A stretch of 64,000 nucleotides of DNA from Cladopsammia gracilis (GCA_022457155.1 JAJGOT010000124.1:867501-931500), one strand, 5' to 3'. Shown: positions 35,599-47,480, numbered from the stretch's first letter. Numbers and translations: made by a program. The notes: a model not told the origin generated them from the letters alone.

Positions 35599-36028
35599 GG
35601 GGCGATTTAACGCGATTTCGGCGAGTTATCGTTATTTGGGTGTTCCACTGCTAAGAAAAAGACAAGGCAGAACACTGATTTCCGGAGTGCCCGCCGCTCG
35701 AAGCGAGTAAATCCACCGAAATTAACTCTGATACCACAATTCCTCCAGAGAATCAAAGCAGATATGCTAAAGTTCCTTGTCAGTTCACTCACGACGCAAT
35801 GCCATAAAAATGCGTTCCCTGCAAAACATTTGTTTCGAGTCAGCTTTGCTTCGGAATATTCGAAATGGCCGCGCAAAGAGTCGCACGGACACATTCACCG
35901 TTCGCCCGGTGTGTCGGGTAAAAAAATCTAGCCTGACGGGGGTATTCAGCAGCCAGTTAGTCTGGCTCTTTCTTAGCAGTGGAACACCCAAAGAATGATA
36001 ACTCGCCGAAATCGCATTAAATCCCCCC
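35599..36028. mobile_element. MITE with ~62-bp terminal inverted repeats
   Basis: Ends GGGGCGATTTAACGCG and the complementary CGCATTAAATCCCCCC, with inner arms GGGTGTTCCACTGCTAAGAA and its inverse near 35975. About 430 bp, no recognised ORF. A G-run follows directly. Confidence 0.7.
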
Positions 36029-36092
36029 GCCTGTGGGGGGGGGGGGGGGGCACCAGAGGCCCACCCGGCCCCCACTACCGCAACCAGCAACG

Positions 36093-36093
<1 letters not shown>

Positions 36094-36123
<30 letters not shown>

Positions 36124-37857
36124 CTTTATTTAAACACGGTAAAAATTCGTCAGCTAAAAATCATTATAATACTTAACACAAAGCAATAAACTAATATTAA
36201 AAAATATCTATATATGAAGAATTTAATTAAATAATAAAAAGCTGCTTTCCACGAATGCCGTGCCTTATAGTTCCTCTTTGAGAAGTCGTTTAAATTGCCC
36301 AAGGGACTCAGCTTTCCTTACATTATGAGAAAGGCTGTTCCAGAGCATGGCGCCACTATAACTGAAACTATTTTTATAATAGTTTGTGCGCGGCAATGGA
36401 ACATTAAGTTTATCCTCAGAGTCCCTTAGGTTGTAACTAATTTCTCGCTTCTCAAATTTAGAACTTAGATAGTTTGGAGCCAACCCGTGTAGAGACCTAT
36501 AAACCATCGTAGCTCTTTGAATTTGTTGCTGGCAGGCAAGATTTTTCCATCCTAGGAGTTCTAATAGATTACCAGCATCTACGTCATAGTTTGAATAGGT
36601 CAAAACACGAGCTGCTCTGTTTTGTAGCTTTTGTAGTTTATTCTGCAGAGTTATCCCACAGTTTCCCCAAACAATGTTGCAGTAGTCGAAGTGTGGCTGT
36701 ATCAATGCTTGATAAATTAAGTATAAGGTCGCTTGAGGAACGAGGTGCCTAATTCGTTTCATGGCCCCAATACCAGAAGCGACTTTCTTTGTAACTTTCT
36801 CGATGTGGTCACTCCAGCCAAGTTTGTCATCAATGGTCACCCCAAGTGATTTTGTGGTAGTGACCCGGTTTACTTGAAGATCTTTAATTGCAAGTGCTGG
36901 GGAATCCGTGAGAGTACTTAGCCTCTGTCTAGATCCGATAAGCATAAATTCAGTTTTAGTCATATTTAGAGTGAGTTTGTTTGCTTTCAGCCAATTGTAA
37001 ACGTTTTCTAAATCTTGGTTTAGATATAATTGAATGTCGTCTGCATTATTACTTGCGTAAGTAAGGTGGGTATCGTCAGCATACATCCTCGGCTCGCAGT
37101 TTAAGAGACAATTTGGAAGATCGTTAATATATAACAGAAATAGTAGTGGTCCTAGGATCGTCCCCTGGGGAACACCACAACTTAAAAGACAACTTTTTGA
37201 GAGCGATCCGTTAATAGAGCACATTTGGGTACGATTCTCTAAATATGACTTAAACCATCGATGTGCATTACCATATATGCCATAATTGCTTAATTTTGAT
37301 AAAAGTAGCCCGTGGTCAACTGTGTCAAAAGCCTTTTTTAGATCTAAGAAAACAACGGCATTGACTTTACCACGATCGATATTATATGCCCAAGCGTCAG
37401 TGGCTTCAAGGAGAGCCGTGACAGTTGAGTGAATAGTACGAAAACCTGATTGATATTTACAGATGATTTCGTTTTCATCTAGATAGGCATATAATTGATC
37501 ATAGACGATTCTTTCAAAGACTTTGGCAACAACTGAGATAACCGAAATTGGACGATAATTGTTTAGATCGTCCCGGTCGCCCTGTTTAAAAAGTGGGGTA
37601 ACCTTTGCGCATTTCCAATCATCTGGAAATATACCTTGACTTATTGATTGGTTAAAAATATCACGGATAGGTATACAAATGAGATCAGCACATTCACGAA
37701 TGAGCCTAGCAGATATCTTGTCAAGGCCAGCTGCCTTTGACTTATTTAGTTGATTTAAAAGTGAAAGAACTTTTTCGATACTAGTTGGACGTAGCTGGAA
37801 CCGTTTATCTGTGCCTGTAAGATATCTCTCTCGACACTTCCCCTGTAACCACAATAG
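36094..37857 (-). mobile_element. 5'-truncated CR1/L2-like LINE
   Basis: The element spans an intact reverse-transcriptase half and ends, in its own orientation, in an (ATCT)n tail at 36094-36121. It lacks the endonuclease half, as expected from incomplete reverse transcription. No target duplication was identified. Confidence 0.8.
36265..37854 (-). CDS. Reverse transcriptase (ORF2 fragment)
   Basis: A 529-codon open frame with the seven blocks of a non-LTR reverse transcriptase: KSKAAGLDKISARLI, the NYRPISVISVVAKVFERI block, QSGFRTIHSTVTALLE, block A AVVFLDLKKAFDTVDH, block B GVPQGTILGPLLFLLYINDL, block C MYADDTHL, and the thumb plus a C-terminal region (LIQPHFDYCNIVWGNCG). Catalytic aspartates of blocks A and C are intact. 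The class is CR1/L2 by motif style. The first codons are outside the conserved region and mark the truncation point. The absence of stops suggests a fairly young insertion. It cannot retrotranspose alone without the endonuclease. Confidence 0.9.
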   Translation of the reverse strand: MWLQGKCRERYLTGTDKRFQLRPTSIEKVLSLLNQLNKSKAAGLDKISARLIRECADLICIPIRDIFNQSISQGIFPDDWKCAKVTPLFKQGDRDDLNNYRPISVISVVAKVFERIVYDQLYAYLDENEIICKYQSGFRTIHSTVTALLEATDAWAYNIDRGKVNAVVFLDLKKAFDTVDHGLLLSKLSNYGIYGNAHRWFKSYLENRTQMCSINGSLSKSCLLSCGVPQGTILGPLLFLLYINDLPNCLLNCEPRMYADDTHLTYASNNADDIQLYLNQDLENVYNWLKANKLTLNMTKTEFMLIGSRQRLSTLTDSPALAIKDLQVNRVTTTKSLGVTIDDKLGWSDHIEKVTKKVASGIGAMKRIRHLVPQATLYLIYQALIQPHFDYCNIVWGNCGITLQNKLQKLQNRAARVLTYSNYDVDAGNLLELLGWKNLACQQQIQRATMVYRSLHGLAPNYLSSKFEKREISYNLRDSEDKLNVPLPRTNYYKNSFSYSGAMLWNSLSHNVRKAESLGQFKRLLKEEL

Positions 37858-38019
37858 GCCATTTTCCCGATGGCGTCATTTGACTACAACTACCAGAATT
37901 AATTTCGATTTTCCTTTCTTATTTACATTTTGTAATCCCAGTGAGGTTTAAATAACAATGGCCCTAATTTGCACTATAAAACAAAAAACTGAACCTCCGT
38001 GCGACCCTTCTTCAGAAAC

Positions 38020-38320
38020 TGCCGGCCACCCCCTACTACCGATGCCGTGAGCGTAAGCATGAGAACTTTAATCTTGAAAGTGAGTTTCGCAACATCCTGT
38101 CTCGTGGTAATTCAAATACCACAGATGATCACACGCGTTTGGCGTAGATCAAAGATCTCCTAAAAACGATCGAAGATCACGACGTAGAAGGAGCCATCAT
38201 TCGCAGTAAAGAACAGTGGATAGAGCTGGGGGAAAAACTGACCAAGTATTTCTACCAGCTTGAAAATCAGCGACAGACCACAGGGTCCAGAGGAGCTCTA
38301 TTTGATCGTACAAGACGCTA
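38020..38320 (+). pseudogene. LINE ORF2 linker relic
   Basis: A short frame after a stop at about 38142 reads GAIIRSKEQWIELGEKLTKY, followed by FYQLENQRQ. This is the typical segment between endonuclease and reverse transcriptase in LINE ORF2. The upstream part has a stop codon. It is a degraded relic unrelated in frame to the neighbouring elements. Confidence 0.65.
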
Positions 38321-38354
38321 TTTTCTTTGAATCGTCGCTGTCTTGAAAGTTAAA

Positions 38355-38541
38355 CTGATTGCGTTACACAAAATATGTACCGCGGGCCAAATTACTACGG
38401 GCTCGGAAGCTGCGAAATCGGCGTACAGTAACTACGCAGATCCTTTCTTTTCTCTCGGCACTTCGTGCCTCGTTGTCGGCACTTCGTGCCTTGTTCCTTA
38501 GTAATTTGGTCCGCGATACATATTTTGTGTAACGCAATCAG
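38355..38541. mobile_element. MITE with 42-bp inverted ends
   Basis: Ends CTGATTGCGTTACACAAAAT and its near-exact inverse bound 187 bp. The loop contains direct TCGGCACTTCGTGCC repeats that themselves form small hairpins. Confidence 0.8.
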
Positions 38542-38570
38542 CCATTTCTGAACTTGTATCTCTGAAAGAC

Positions 38571-38985
38571 ACAGGGGGTAGGTACTATCTTAGATCAAAT
38601 AATGGCAAACTTCTCAACATTCCACCATGCAAGTCTTTTTCCACGCTTGGTGATCAATCTTTTTATATGGCTTCCCCTAAATTATGGAACGATCTTCCCC
38701 TTTTTATTAGAAATATATCTTCAGTTAATGCTTTCAAGAAGGCTCTTAAAACTCATTTATTTCAGAAGGCGTTTCCCAGCTAATTTATTGTTTTATTCTT
38801 TTCATAAAGAAGGATTTGTAAATAGGATTTTAAAGATTAATTTAAAGATTAATTTTAGAATTTTAATTTTAATTTTTAGAATATGTATTAGGATTTTAGG
38901 ATTTTGTTGAGTCAATGTAATGCGCAGATGAAAATTTCTTTCCCTGGATTGATATTTGCGCAATACAAATCAATAAATATTATTA
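38571..38985 (+). pseudogene. LINE ORF2 C-terminal relic
   Basis: The frame reads a typical LINE ORF2 C-terminus (QSFYMASPKLWNDLPLFIRN, then FKKALKTHLFQKAF) and stops near 38781. AATAAATATTATTATTATATT follows as a probable 3' tail. Only the end of the element is present. Confidence 0.7.
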
Positions 38986-39410
38986 TTATATTATTAACAA
39001 TGTTGTTTTTTACTCAATTTGAAAGAGTTGTAAGATCAGTAGTAGCCGCTTAAGTTATTCGCTGCTTGATAGGATCAGTTCATTTCTCAGTTCATGACTT
39101 AATGTCAGTAATGTGAGCGCAAGTCTGCGGTTAGCATAACTTGCGATATAGATCGTGTTTTGATTGGTTATTTCGGTCAGTTAATATTGGTGGGAGTTGG
39201 TGGGCGGAAGAGCCAGAAAAATGGACTGTCTACAGGCACTTTATTTTTTCCTCTCCTCGTCTCGCGCTTCGCGCTTGTGTCGCGCTTCGCGCGAAATGCT
39301 TCGCTCGCCCCGCTTGGCTCATAAAGCGCCTGTCATGCAGGCTAGGCCGAACGCTGCCACATGGCTGAAGGCTGCCATACCAGCCCAGGATGCTTTGCGG
39401 TGGTTCCATC

Positions 39411-40557
39411 ATGGCGGATGCGGCGTGGAAAAAGCTAAACGAGAAAGTGAACGCGAAAAGGACAAAGACGTGTGCTACAAAAGACGCAACACCGAAAGGA
39501 ATTAGAGGAAATGAACTGTTCAAAGATTATCGTCAGAAGTCTTGGTTAAAGCTCAAAAGTATGCCAGGATTGGTCCTAGAGAATTTGTTCCCTTCGACAC
39601 CGACAATGAAGTGACAATCGAAAACATTAAAGGTGCTTGTGAGGCACATTTTGCACCGCAAATCGGTTCTTCTCTAGTATGCGATGTTCTTGCAGGGGAG
39701 CAAGGTCCGTCGTGCAAAACTCTAGAACAAATGCCGGATATGAAGGTAATTTACGTAAGATTCATTGCTGGAGCTACCCCAAGTACTCCTGTCCTCGATA
39801 ATGAAGAATGGAAGATAAGCAAGGCCAAACGTGATAGTCAAAAACGCACAAGAATAGAGGGTCCAATGCATCCACCAAAAGTTGCAAAGGCCAGTGTCAC
39901 CTCATCAAGTCCTAGTAAATTTACCCCTCTGAAAAAGGGAGGGTTCCGCACTGCATTCAAAGCGACCACAAAACACCAGCAATTTAAAGCCAACACCTGG
40001 GTGATCAAGAGATACCTTCCTGACACTGTGAAAGGCATTAATGACCTTGGGCAAACTGTGCAACAGCACACACGCAAAGTGGTACAAATGCATCTTCTCG
40101 CGAGGAATTTTGCATGCCAACAAAGAATTGTTGACAAACACGCTGCTGAGGTCTTTGGAGCAGTACCAAGGTATAGAAAGATATACTATGGTGACACCAA
40201 TGTTGGCGATTGTGTCACTGTGGAGGAATTCATCGAAGGAGAATATACCAAGTGCATTAACAATATTGGTTATGTTTGTGTGCAGGATGCTATGTCATAG
40301 GTCAGAAGGCTCAGAGTCTAACCCACTTCTCTTATGAAAAGTCCAACAAAACAGTCATGCCAGTAGACACTCGAGGAAGTGGGTATGATTTGTTTGACCC
40401 TGAAATAGCTTCTAAAGAACGTTTTGATGGTAGCAAGGATGTTCTTTACTGTTCAGGAAACCTCTCCAATATGCCAATTGAAAAGTTTGTATCTGGGCAC
40501 AAAAGTAATCTATACTGCGACATAGTTGGGCTCAAGAGCCTCCATGACTCGGACTGA
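39411..40557 (+). pseudogene. Alpha-kinase-like gene, frameshifted
   Basis: An N-terminal part from the ATG at 39411 (MADAAWKKLNEKVNAKR) shifts frame near 39550 into a long frame with GPREFVPFDTDNEVTIENIK and NTWVIKRYLPDTVKGINDL. A second shift near 40290, a single missing base, leads to QKAQSLTHFSYEKSNK, GYDLFDPEIAS and KFVSGHKSNLYCDIVGL. The order fits an alpha-type (eEF2K/TRPM-like atypical) protein kinase: the IKRY lysine region, then the C-terminal GN/GH zinc-binding-like end. No introns interrupt about 1.15 kb, so it could be a retrocopy. Two frameshifts argue it is inactive unless they are assembly errors. Family assignment is from motif memory. Confidence 0.6.
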
Positions 40558-42406
40558 CTTAACAATATGTGTTATAATATACTAGCCAAACGTGTTGTAT
40601 TGAATTGAAAGTAGCTCCACTGTTAAAGGGAACCTCCACTCTAACAACAAATCGACACTGAATTGTTGGAAATAATGTCTCAATTCTAAAATATAAAAAT
40701 TCACTGATTTCCATGTTTTTCAAATGGCCATTCCAACATTTTAGAATAGAAATGAGCGATATTAAAACATGATGTTTTGATGACAGCATGTCGCGATCAT
40801 TATCAAATATTATTATTATTATTTGCAAGATAGGTGGCATCATTCAATGTTGCAAGGAAAGCGGTAGTGGCAGAGATGTCAGGTACCAGGGCGAGAGTCA
40901 TTCACGTGTCTCAAGAGTGGAGGTTTCCTTCACTTAAATTTCAGAAATTGAGAGAAAGCTTGTTGCTGTTAACGTTTTTTTTTACATATTTTACGGTTTG
41001 CTTGTTACAAATTACTTGTTACAGTGCGGGTGTGCTATGTTTACTTTCCCGATTACAGCCATACTCTGTCAAAGACTATTACCTGCAAACGTTTAATAGG
41101 AGGTCTGTGGAGAGGTCCAAGTTAAGCTTTTGGATTTTGCAAATATTGAAATAAAGATGTTGTATTCATTTTCCACAAAATGAACATTGGTAATTTTAAT
41201 CTAACTTGGCATGGCATGATTCAGGATCTTATGAACTGAAAATAATCCTGGGGACTATCAGCATTTTTCTTGGGGGTGTGAGAGAAGTGGGGGTTTATGG
41301 GAAAATTGGCTTCAATGGTGAAGTAAAATTAAAAAGTAAACACTCTGATGAACTGGTAATCATGAAAACACCTGCAGTTTTGACAATATTTAGATATGTG
41401 TAGAGTAGTCTTCAATTGAGTACCAAAGGTAATCACACCTTAGCTGTGGTTTTGCAATCACTACACATTGGTCCCCCAGGGGATCTCCCTGTAAATTGCT
41501 GAAGAAAAATTTTTGAGACCAAACGAAATGTGTTTTTTTAATAAGTAACTAGATAACGTGTAATTCACATGCAAGATTTGAAGAAAATCTGGTTCATGAC
41601 TAATTTTGATTATAAGGATCTTACAGACACAGCCACTTAATATGGCCGAATTTTTGGGACGCCCATTGTTTCAATCCGCACGAATTTTCGAACGAAAGTT
41701 TGCTGTGCTCAAAATTTTGCAGCGATAATTCGAGTGAAAATTCGCTTGTCCTTAAAATTCATTGCGAATTTTCAAGCGAGCTTTCGTTCTGTTCTCTAAG
41801 CATTTTCAAGGAAAGTTAAAACACTGTTATGGAAATATGAATCTTCTTTTTGTTGTGCCTGCGTGAAACACAGCTGAAATTTGTTTGCAGACTTACGCTT
41901 ACAAAAAACTCAACCAACTGTTCTATAGAACTCACCTACTTATTCTCCGTGGAAAGCTTGATCCCCAAATCCAAAAGCATTGTAGTTCTAAAACTAGTTG
42001 TTACTCTCTTGACACTTGCCAAAAACGCCATGTACAGTGTATACAAACACACGATGCCCACGCCAAAATGTTACTTTTATCAAACGGCAAAACACACGGC
42101 AACTGAACGGATGGAAAAACGGGTCGCCGAGCAGTTTTAAAAGCGGTTATCCTGAACAGCTAAAGACACTTTGAAAGACTACTTGAAGCGAAGATGTTTT
42201 GGCTATTTTTTTTTTTTGGTAGAATGAACTGAATTGATAGTCAGGCAAGTTTTTAAAATGGTAAGTTCTTTAATGTCGCTATGTCAGTAGCTGAACTCGA
42301 GTTTTACATTGTTTTATTTATATATGCTCAGCTATTTTAGTGTAAGTTACATGACTGATCGGGTCCATCGTCTCAATCACTTGAAGAACTTTACACGAAT
42401 AGGACA
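40558..42406. other. Unassigned stretch
   Basis: No gene is recognised. Near 41680-41790 the sequence is rich in GCGAATTTTC/GAAAGTTTGC-type dyads, related in style to 44490-44690. The several ORFs of 65-106 codons have no recognisable domains. Confidence 0.4.
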
Positions 42407-42944
42407 ATCACATGACTTTTGGAGGGCATATAGTTTATTTGTGGCCCGAGTAGCATCATTTGCACCCGAGCGGAGCGAGGGTGCAAATGATGCTACGAGG
42501 GACACAAATAAACTTTTTACCACAATTGCCGCTAAACTCGCAATCTGATTGGTCGACGTGAGTGGCAAATGAGAGTCCAGACAACGGTGCTGACGCAAAC
42601 ATCACGCGCGCTTGAAAAACACCAATCAGATTGCGAGAAAGTTATACACAACGCTTGCTCTTTCTTTGCTGTCACGTTTTGTAACAAGACTTCGATTTTT
42701 CCTTGTATTTTTTTCTAAATATTGTTGTAAAAAACAAATTTGCACCGGTTTTCCGTGGTGTGGACTCTTATTTACCACGATTTACGTCATCACATGGTCA
42801 AAATTTGTTGCTGACTCACTCGGCTGCGCCTCGTGAGTCCACAACATTTTGACCATGTGATTACGTAAATCGTGGTAAATAAGAGTCCACACCACGGAAA
42901 ACCGGTGTAAATTTGTTAAATATACCCGACAAAAGTCATGTGAT
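42407..42944. mobile_element. Outer MITE split by a second MITE
   Basis: Terminal inverted repeats AATCACATGACTTTTG and CAAAAGTCATGTGATT (about 26 bp with matches inward to ATAT) bound 538 bp, of which 408 bp are the inserted family 1 MITE. The left part includes a palindrome with GTAGCATCATTTGCACCC arms around GAGCGGAGCGAG (about 42433-42512). Confidence 0.75.
42514..42921. mobile_element. Foldback MITE, family 1 copy 2
   Basis: About 97% alike to 8959-9364 over its whole length, including the palindromic right half. Nested inside another MITE. Confidence 0.9.
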
Positions 42945-44063
42945 TATCATTATAGCGGAGCACTTGCCAGGCCGAAGGCCTGGCTGCGCAGCCCCATACT
43001 CATAGAACCAGAACCTGTGCCCGTCATTTTTCATGGTCATGGCTAGCGGAATGTTTCGCGGGCGCGCGTGTGCCCGCCCTCCGTCCGCCCGCCGTCGCAC
43101 AAGACCAGGACTACTGTAGCTCCGCCGTCGCCCAAGACTAGCTCGCGGGCGCGTATGTCGTCGCAAAACATGCGCGTACGACGTCATGTTGAAACCAAAG
43201 CGAGGCTTTGTTTTTCGCGCGGTTACACGGCCGAATGTCACGTCAGCAAAAAAAAAACACTTTGATGTTTTGCTGTGAATTTACTAAGCAGAGAAAACCG
43301 TTTAAATTAAAGGCATTATTTCCCTGAATATTTCGCGGTTTGCTACTCAAGACAAGGATACTAATTAAGGGATAGTCAGAAGCCGCTTTAGTGGATAAAA
43401 TCTTGCTTCGAGGAACTTCATGTATTACGTTTTAATCAAATGCGGGGATGTTTGTTTTCTACGGAATTCAGAACCAGAAGCGGAGATTTGAATTTCCAAG
43501 CAAGCGAGGGACTTAAAGGTAAAACAGATTACAGTTTTCGATGAGAATTTATGTTGATATCAATCTGTGAGTGACTTTTTATTGGTGTTATGGTTAGTTT
43601 TGGAGAATTGATTTTAAAACGTGCTTAAATTCAGTTGTATCGATCTCTTGAATTTCATCGAAGAAAGCTTGAACTCGATGAGCTATAAGCTTAATTAAAT
43701 GGTACGCGTTTTGCTTTTAAACGTAAACTAATGGAGATTTGAATAAATTTTTTCGAAAGAAGATTGTGTTGTCCATTTTTATGTGTTTGTTCATTCATTA
43801 GATAGTTTTAAAAGCGATTTTATGTAAACAAAACAAGACTTTGATTTTATAGTACAGTTCTATCTTCACTCGCATCGCCTTATGCAAATACGTTTGTGTA
43901 TTTTTGAAATTTTTGATTTTCAAATCAGTTTCTCGGGCAATTTTTGACAAACAAAAACTGTATTTTATTCGGAAAGTAGTGGTACTAGTTATTCTAGACA
44001 GAGAAAAGTTGTTTTTGTGAACTTTTGTACGGTCTATAAAAATGTACTGTGCAGACGGTCGCG
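42945..44063. other. Dispersed repeat related to the TIR segment
   Basis: From 43000 to about 43250 the sequence resembles 3341-3545 (CATTTTTCATGGTCATGGCT, then AAGCGAGGCTTTGTTTTTCG), so part of the duplicated segment is itself a dispersed repeat. A short hairpin GCCAGGCCGAAGGCCTGGC lies near 42967. No gene is seen in the rest. Confidence 0.5.
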
Positions 44064-44066
44064 TAA

Positions 44067-44186
44067 GGCCCGGTTCAAACGTCGAACTTCACATGTGCCG
44101 AACCTAATGCAAATAAGAAAAATCTATTGTTCTTGCTCATTTGCATTAGGTTCGGCACATGTGAAGTTCGACGTTTGAACCGGGCC
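44067..44186. mobile_element. PIF/Harbinger-like MITE
   Basis: A 120-bp near-perfect palindrome with arms of about 50 bp and ends GGCCCGGTTCAAACG / CGTTTGAACCGGGCC. It is flanked by TAA at 44064-44066 and 44187-44189, the 3-bp TWA target of PIF/Harbinger elements. Confidence 0.85.
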
Positions 44187-45795
44187 TAATACTGTTTTTG
44201 AGAATTGCTAAAATTGAAAATAGCCCGTTCGTCAATCTTAATTCTTGTGCTTCCAACCTTTCACCTTAGTTAAGTTTCACCTTAGTTAAGCTTGTTCAAA
44301 GTGCGACGCTGTTAGGCTTGGGCTATCTATATATATTTATCAATACACAAGGCCAAATCGTACAAATTCATTTAATAAGAAAAATGCGTTTGCAGCCCGT
44401 CAAATTCAATATCGCCCGCCACTCACGCGTGTTTTCTCGAAGGCAGTTTCTTATTTGGCCGCGTATATTGATAATAATGCTGATTAACTGCCGTTTATTG
44501 CCAGTAGCAAAATTTCGTTTCCTGCTGGCGAAATTTCGCTGATGACCGCGAATTTTCGATGAAGTCCCGAAAATGCGACGAAATATCGCCCACTGTTTCA
44601 GCGAAACATCGCTCTAAACGCCACAAAATTTCGCTCGAACTTTCGAGCGACCTTTCGACGAAAGTTGACGAGAACAAAGAACGAAATTTGCGTATTTTGC
44701 TGGCATGACTTTTTCACAATACTGTAGACCACGACGTTTTAAACACGATTATTTTTTATGGCTATGACCAAATTGATGGTCATTGATGCTTGTGTATATT
44801 GTGGTTTAATTTTTGTTTTGGTTTGAAAATTGTCTTAGATTATGGTAATAAATCTGAAACAAAGAAAAATAAAAAAACTAAACTGGGATCAATTCAATAA
44901 AACTATTACAAGTGTAATTTACAAGTGTAGCCATTGATTCAGAGGTTGAAAACAATAGCTACACTGGTAAATTACACTTGTAAAAATTTTATTAAAATGA
45001 CCCCTGGTTTGAAAAGTTTGAAATTTTCAAACAAAAATAAAATTTTAAACCACAACATACATGTAGGTGAACTTTTCAATTTAACAAATTCTCAGTGCAG
45101 TCACTTGATTGCATTGTTTCACAAGAAAATCTGATAAAATGATAAAAAATCTTGAAAAGGTACTTACGTGTAAGCTACATGTGGCACCCCACTATGCGTG
45201 AGGGTCAGCAGTGGCAATTAAGACAAAATTATTGTTTTTTTTTTCATACCTTGGTGATTTGTTGCAACAGCTTTCTTTTCTTCATCGAGTAGAAGAAGAA
45301 GTTGTTGTTCTGAGGTTCTACAATCTGCACCACGTGCTTCTGCTACAAGCTTCTGTTCAGCAGGGGAGTCAACTTTTGGTATGTTGCAATTTTCACTGGA
45401 AGACCCTGTAAAAATAAGTGGAGGTGGGTAGTGGTGGATATTTATTGAAATAGTGAGATAATATAACGAAAATGATGCTTTTTAACTCATTTATTCCTGT
45501 CAACGATTACAATTTTCGCGCGCAAATTGCTGGGAGGTGAATAGCACTTGCAAAAGTTGCAAAATGCATATGGCATGGTCTTTTTAATGGGAAGACATTT
45601 ATTGAAAACAGGTCAGTGTATAAATAATACCCACTACTCCAATTGAACTAGCATGCTTGTTAAAGTTTCCTCTCCAAAGGAAAAGTCTAGAGTAGTTGAA
45701 AACCAGTAATAATTATTGGTAAAATATACAAGTTTAAAAAATAACCGTAAAATGTCATTTTTTGCAGGAAAATTGACATTTAAGAGTAATACTTA
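44187..45795. other. Unassigned stretch with one small MITE
   Basis: Contains a MITE at 44905-44984 and an area at 44500-44700 dense in GCGAAATTTCGC-like dyads. No gene is recognised. 45751-45795 belongs to an inverted repeat pairing with 46011-46075 at the start of the DIRS-like element. Confidence 0.4.
44905..44984. mobile_element. Small MITE
   Basis: Ends ATTACAAGTGTAATTTAC and GTAAATTACACTTGTAA with inner AGTGTAGC against GCTACACT, spacer about 28 bp. Confidence 0.7.
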
Positions 45796-46270
45796 CCTAA
45801 AATCTAAAATGAATAATGCTAATTTGCCGTGAAACAATATGCACCAGGACAATGGGGAATAAAAATTCCCAGATGTGAGTAAGTCATGCCAGGTGATCTA
45901 GCCTTCCTACCTCACGTTTGTTGTGACGTGACGAAGCTTCCCTACTCAGGCTGTGAAGACCAGTGGGGAGGCGGAAACGAGCTGGCAAGCACGCGAGTGG
46001 GCCACATCTTTTAGATTTTAGGTAAGTATTACTCATAAATATCCATTTTCTTGCGGAAAATGACATTTATTTCGTAAAATTAGCCTAAAATCTAAAATGG
46101 ATAGCAGAACATCATGCTAGGAGGTAGGATAGATACTGTCTGAGTACCGACTGACGTCAGCACCCAGATGAAAATGTGATCCCGGCTTAAGCAAGGCTTG
46201 TCTAGGTAATGGTGCGAGCCCAGACACTTGATAATGTCCAGAAATGCCGAGGCTACTATGTCCAAAGAGG

Positions 46271-46522
46271 CACATCTGTTGCAGGTTAAATCCGTTCTCA
46301 GGATGAATCAGTATTCAATCTAGGTTAAATGTGTACCCAGTATTCTATCTAGGTAAGCTAACCCTAACTTACCCTAGTTAACTCTAACACAAAGCTAACC
46401 ATCACACTATTGGCTATATGTGTCTTTGTGCTAGTGGCTTACCTAGGTAGAATACTGGGTACACATTTAACCTAGATTGAATACTGATTTAACCTGAGAA
46501 TGGATTTTACCTGCAACACATC
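46271..46522. mobile_element. MITE inside the DIRS-like element
   Basis: Inverted arms of about 85 bp with ends CATCTGTTGCAGGT and ACCTGCAACACAT and inner TTCAATCTAGGTTAAATGTG; centre includes CTAACCCTAACTTACCC. Confidence 0.75.
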
Positions 46523-46626
46523 CACCAAAGCATGAAAGACATAAAACACTCCAGAAGAATAAAAAGGCTTCATCCAGAGTAAACGAAAACAGAACACGTC
46601 CCACTGAAGGTCCAAAAGCTATAAAT

Positions 46627-47076
46627 AAGGGCTGTTTACACGACAGAAAAAAATGGGTACGGACCCGTCAAAAAAGGAGTATGGACCTCACATTTTCGCC
46701 CGTGTAAACTATGTGTATCATGTCTTTTGGGATTGGTCCAGACCCGTGTTTTTTCAGGTTTTGGGGGCCATAGATGTCTATGGCCCCAAAACCTGATAAA
46801 CCACGGTTCTGGACCCGTTTCTTCATTTCTTATGTCAGCTTGCACAATAACTTCGCTGGTCGCATGCTCAGTAAAAATCCGCGTGCCTCTGGGGACTAGA
46901 AATTGGTCCGGTCCCCCAAAAAGTGTAGTGTAAACGCAACCTTCCAAACTCGGTCATTAGGCCTTTTTTTGTCCAACCTGCAGTAGAACATTATCCGTGT
47001 AAACAGCTAAAATTATGCGGTCCGTAGCACTTTTTTGACGCGTCCGTACCCGATTTTTCTGCCGTGTAAACGGCCT
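46627..47076. mobile_element. MITE cutting the recombinase region
   Basis: Ends AAGGGCTGTTTACACG and CGTGTAAACGGCCTT with arms reaching GGGTACGGACCCGTC. About 450 bp. It lies just downstream of the recombinase C-terminus in the DIRS-like element. ATAAA occurs on both sides as a possible target duplication. Confidence 0.7.
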
Positions 47077-47480
47077 TATAAACCCAGAAAAAGTCTGGGG
47101 GCAAACAATATGCACAATTCCAAGAGCCCCAAAAGTCAGCGGGCCACTGCGGTTTGGGCCACTGAAAGAGGACCAAAGATGATGGATCTGCTCAGAAAAA
47201 AACTGACATATCACACAGGTAGAAAGTGGTAAAAGCGGTTTTGTTGTTCCAATAGGCAGCTTAGGAATATCTTCAACTGGAGCGGAATTGAAAGCCACCC
47301 AAGACGTGGCTATAGCTCTCACTTCATGGGCAGAAATTCCCACAAGGCCTCTGATGAACTGTAAATTGCCAGCAAAGCTGCAGGCCTGGCTGACCACTGA
47401 CTTGATCCATCTTGATATAGAAACTGGCTGGAGTTTGTTATCTCCCTGACCAAGTTTGTATGGCAAGAACAAGCAAAAGC
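47077..47480 (-). pseudogene. DIRS tyrosine recombinase fragment
   Basis: The minus strand reads SISRWIKSVVSQACSFAG, then GISAHEVRAIATSWVAFN, the box II HxxR region of DIRS-type tyrosine recombinases. A frame change follows near 47265, after which another frame gives AAYWNNKTAFTTFYLCDM with the candidate catalytic tyrosine. The N-terminal half is not in one frame. Inactive. Confidence 0.7.

Noticed and set aside
36094..36121. Stand-alone GATA microsatellite
   Set aside because: It is positioned exactly at the 3' end of the minus-strand LINE and is best explained as its tail.
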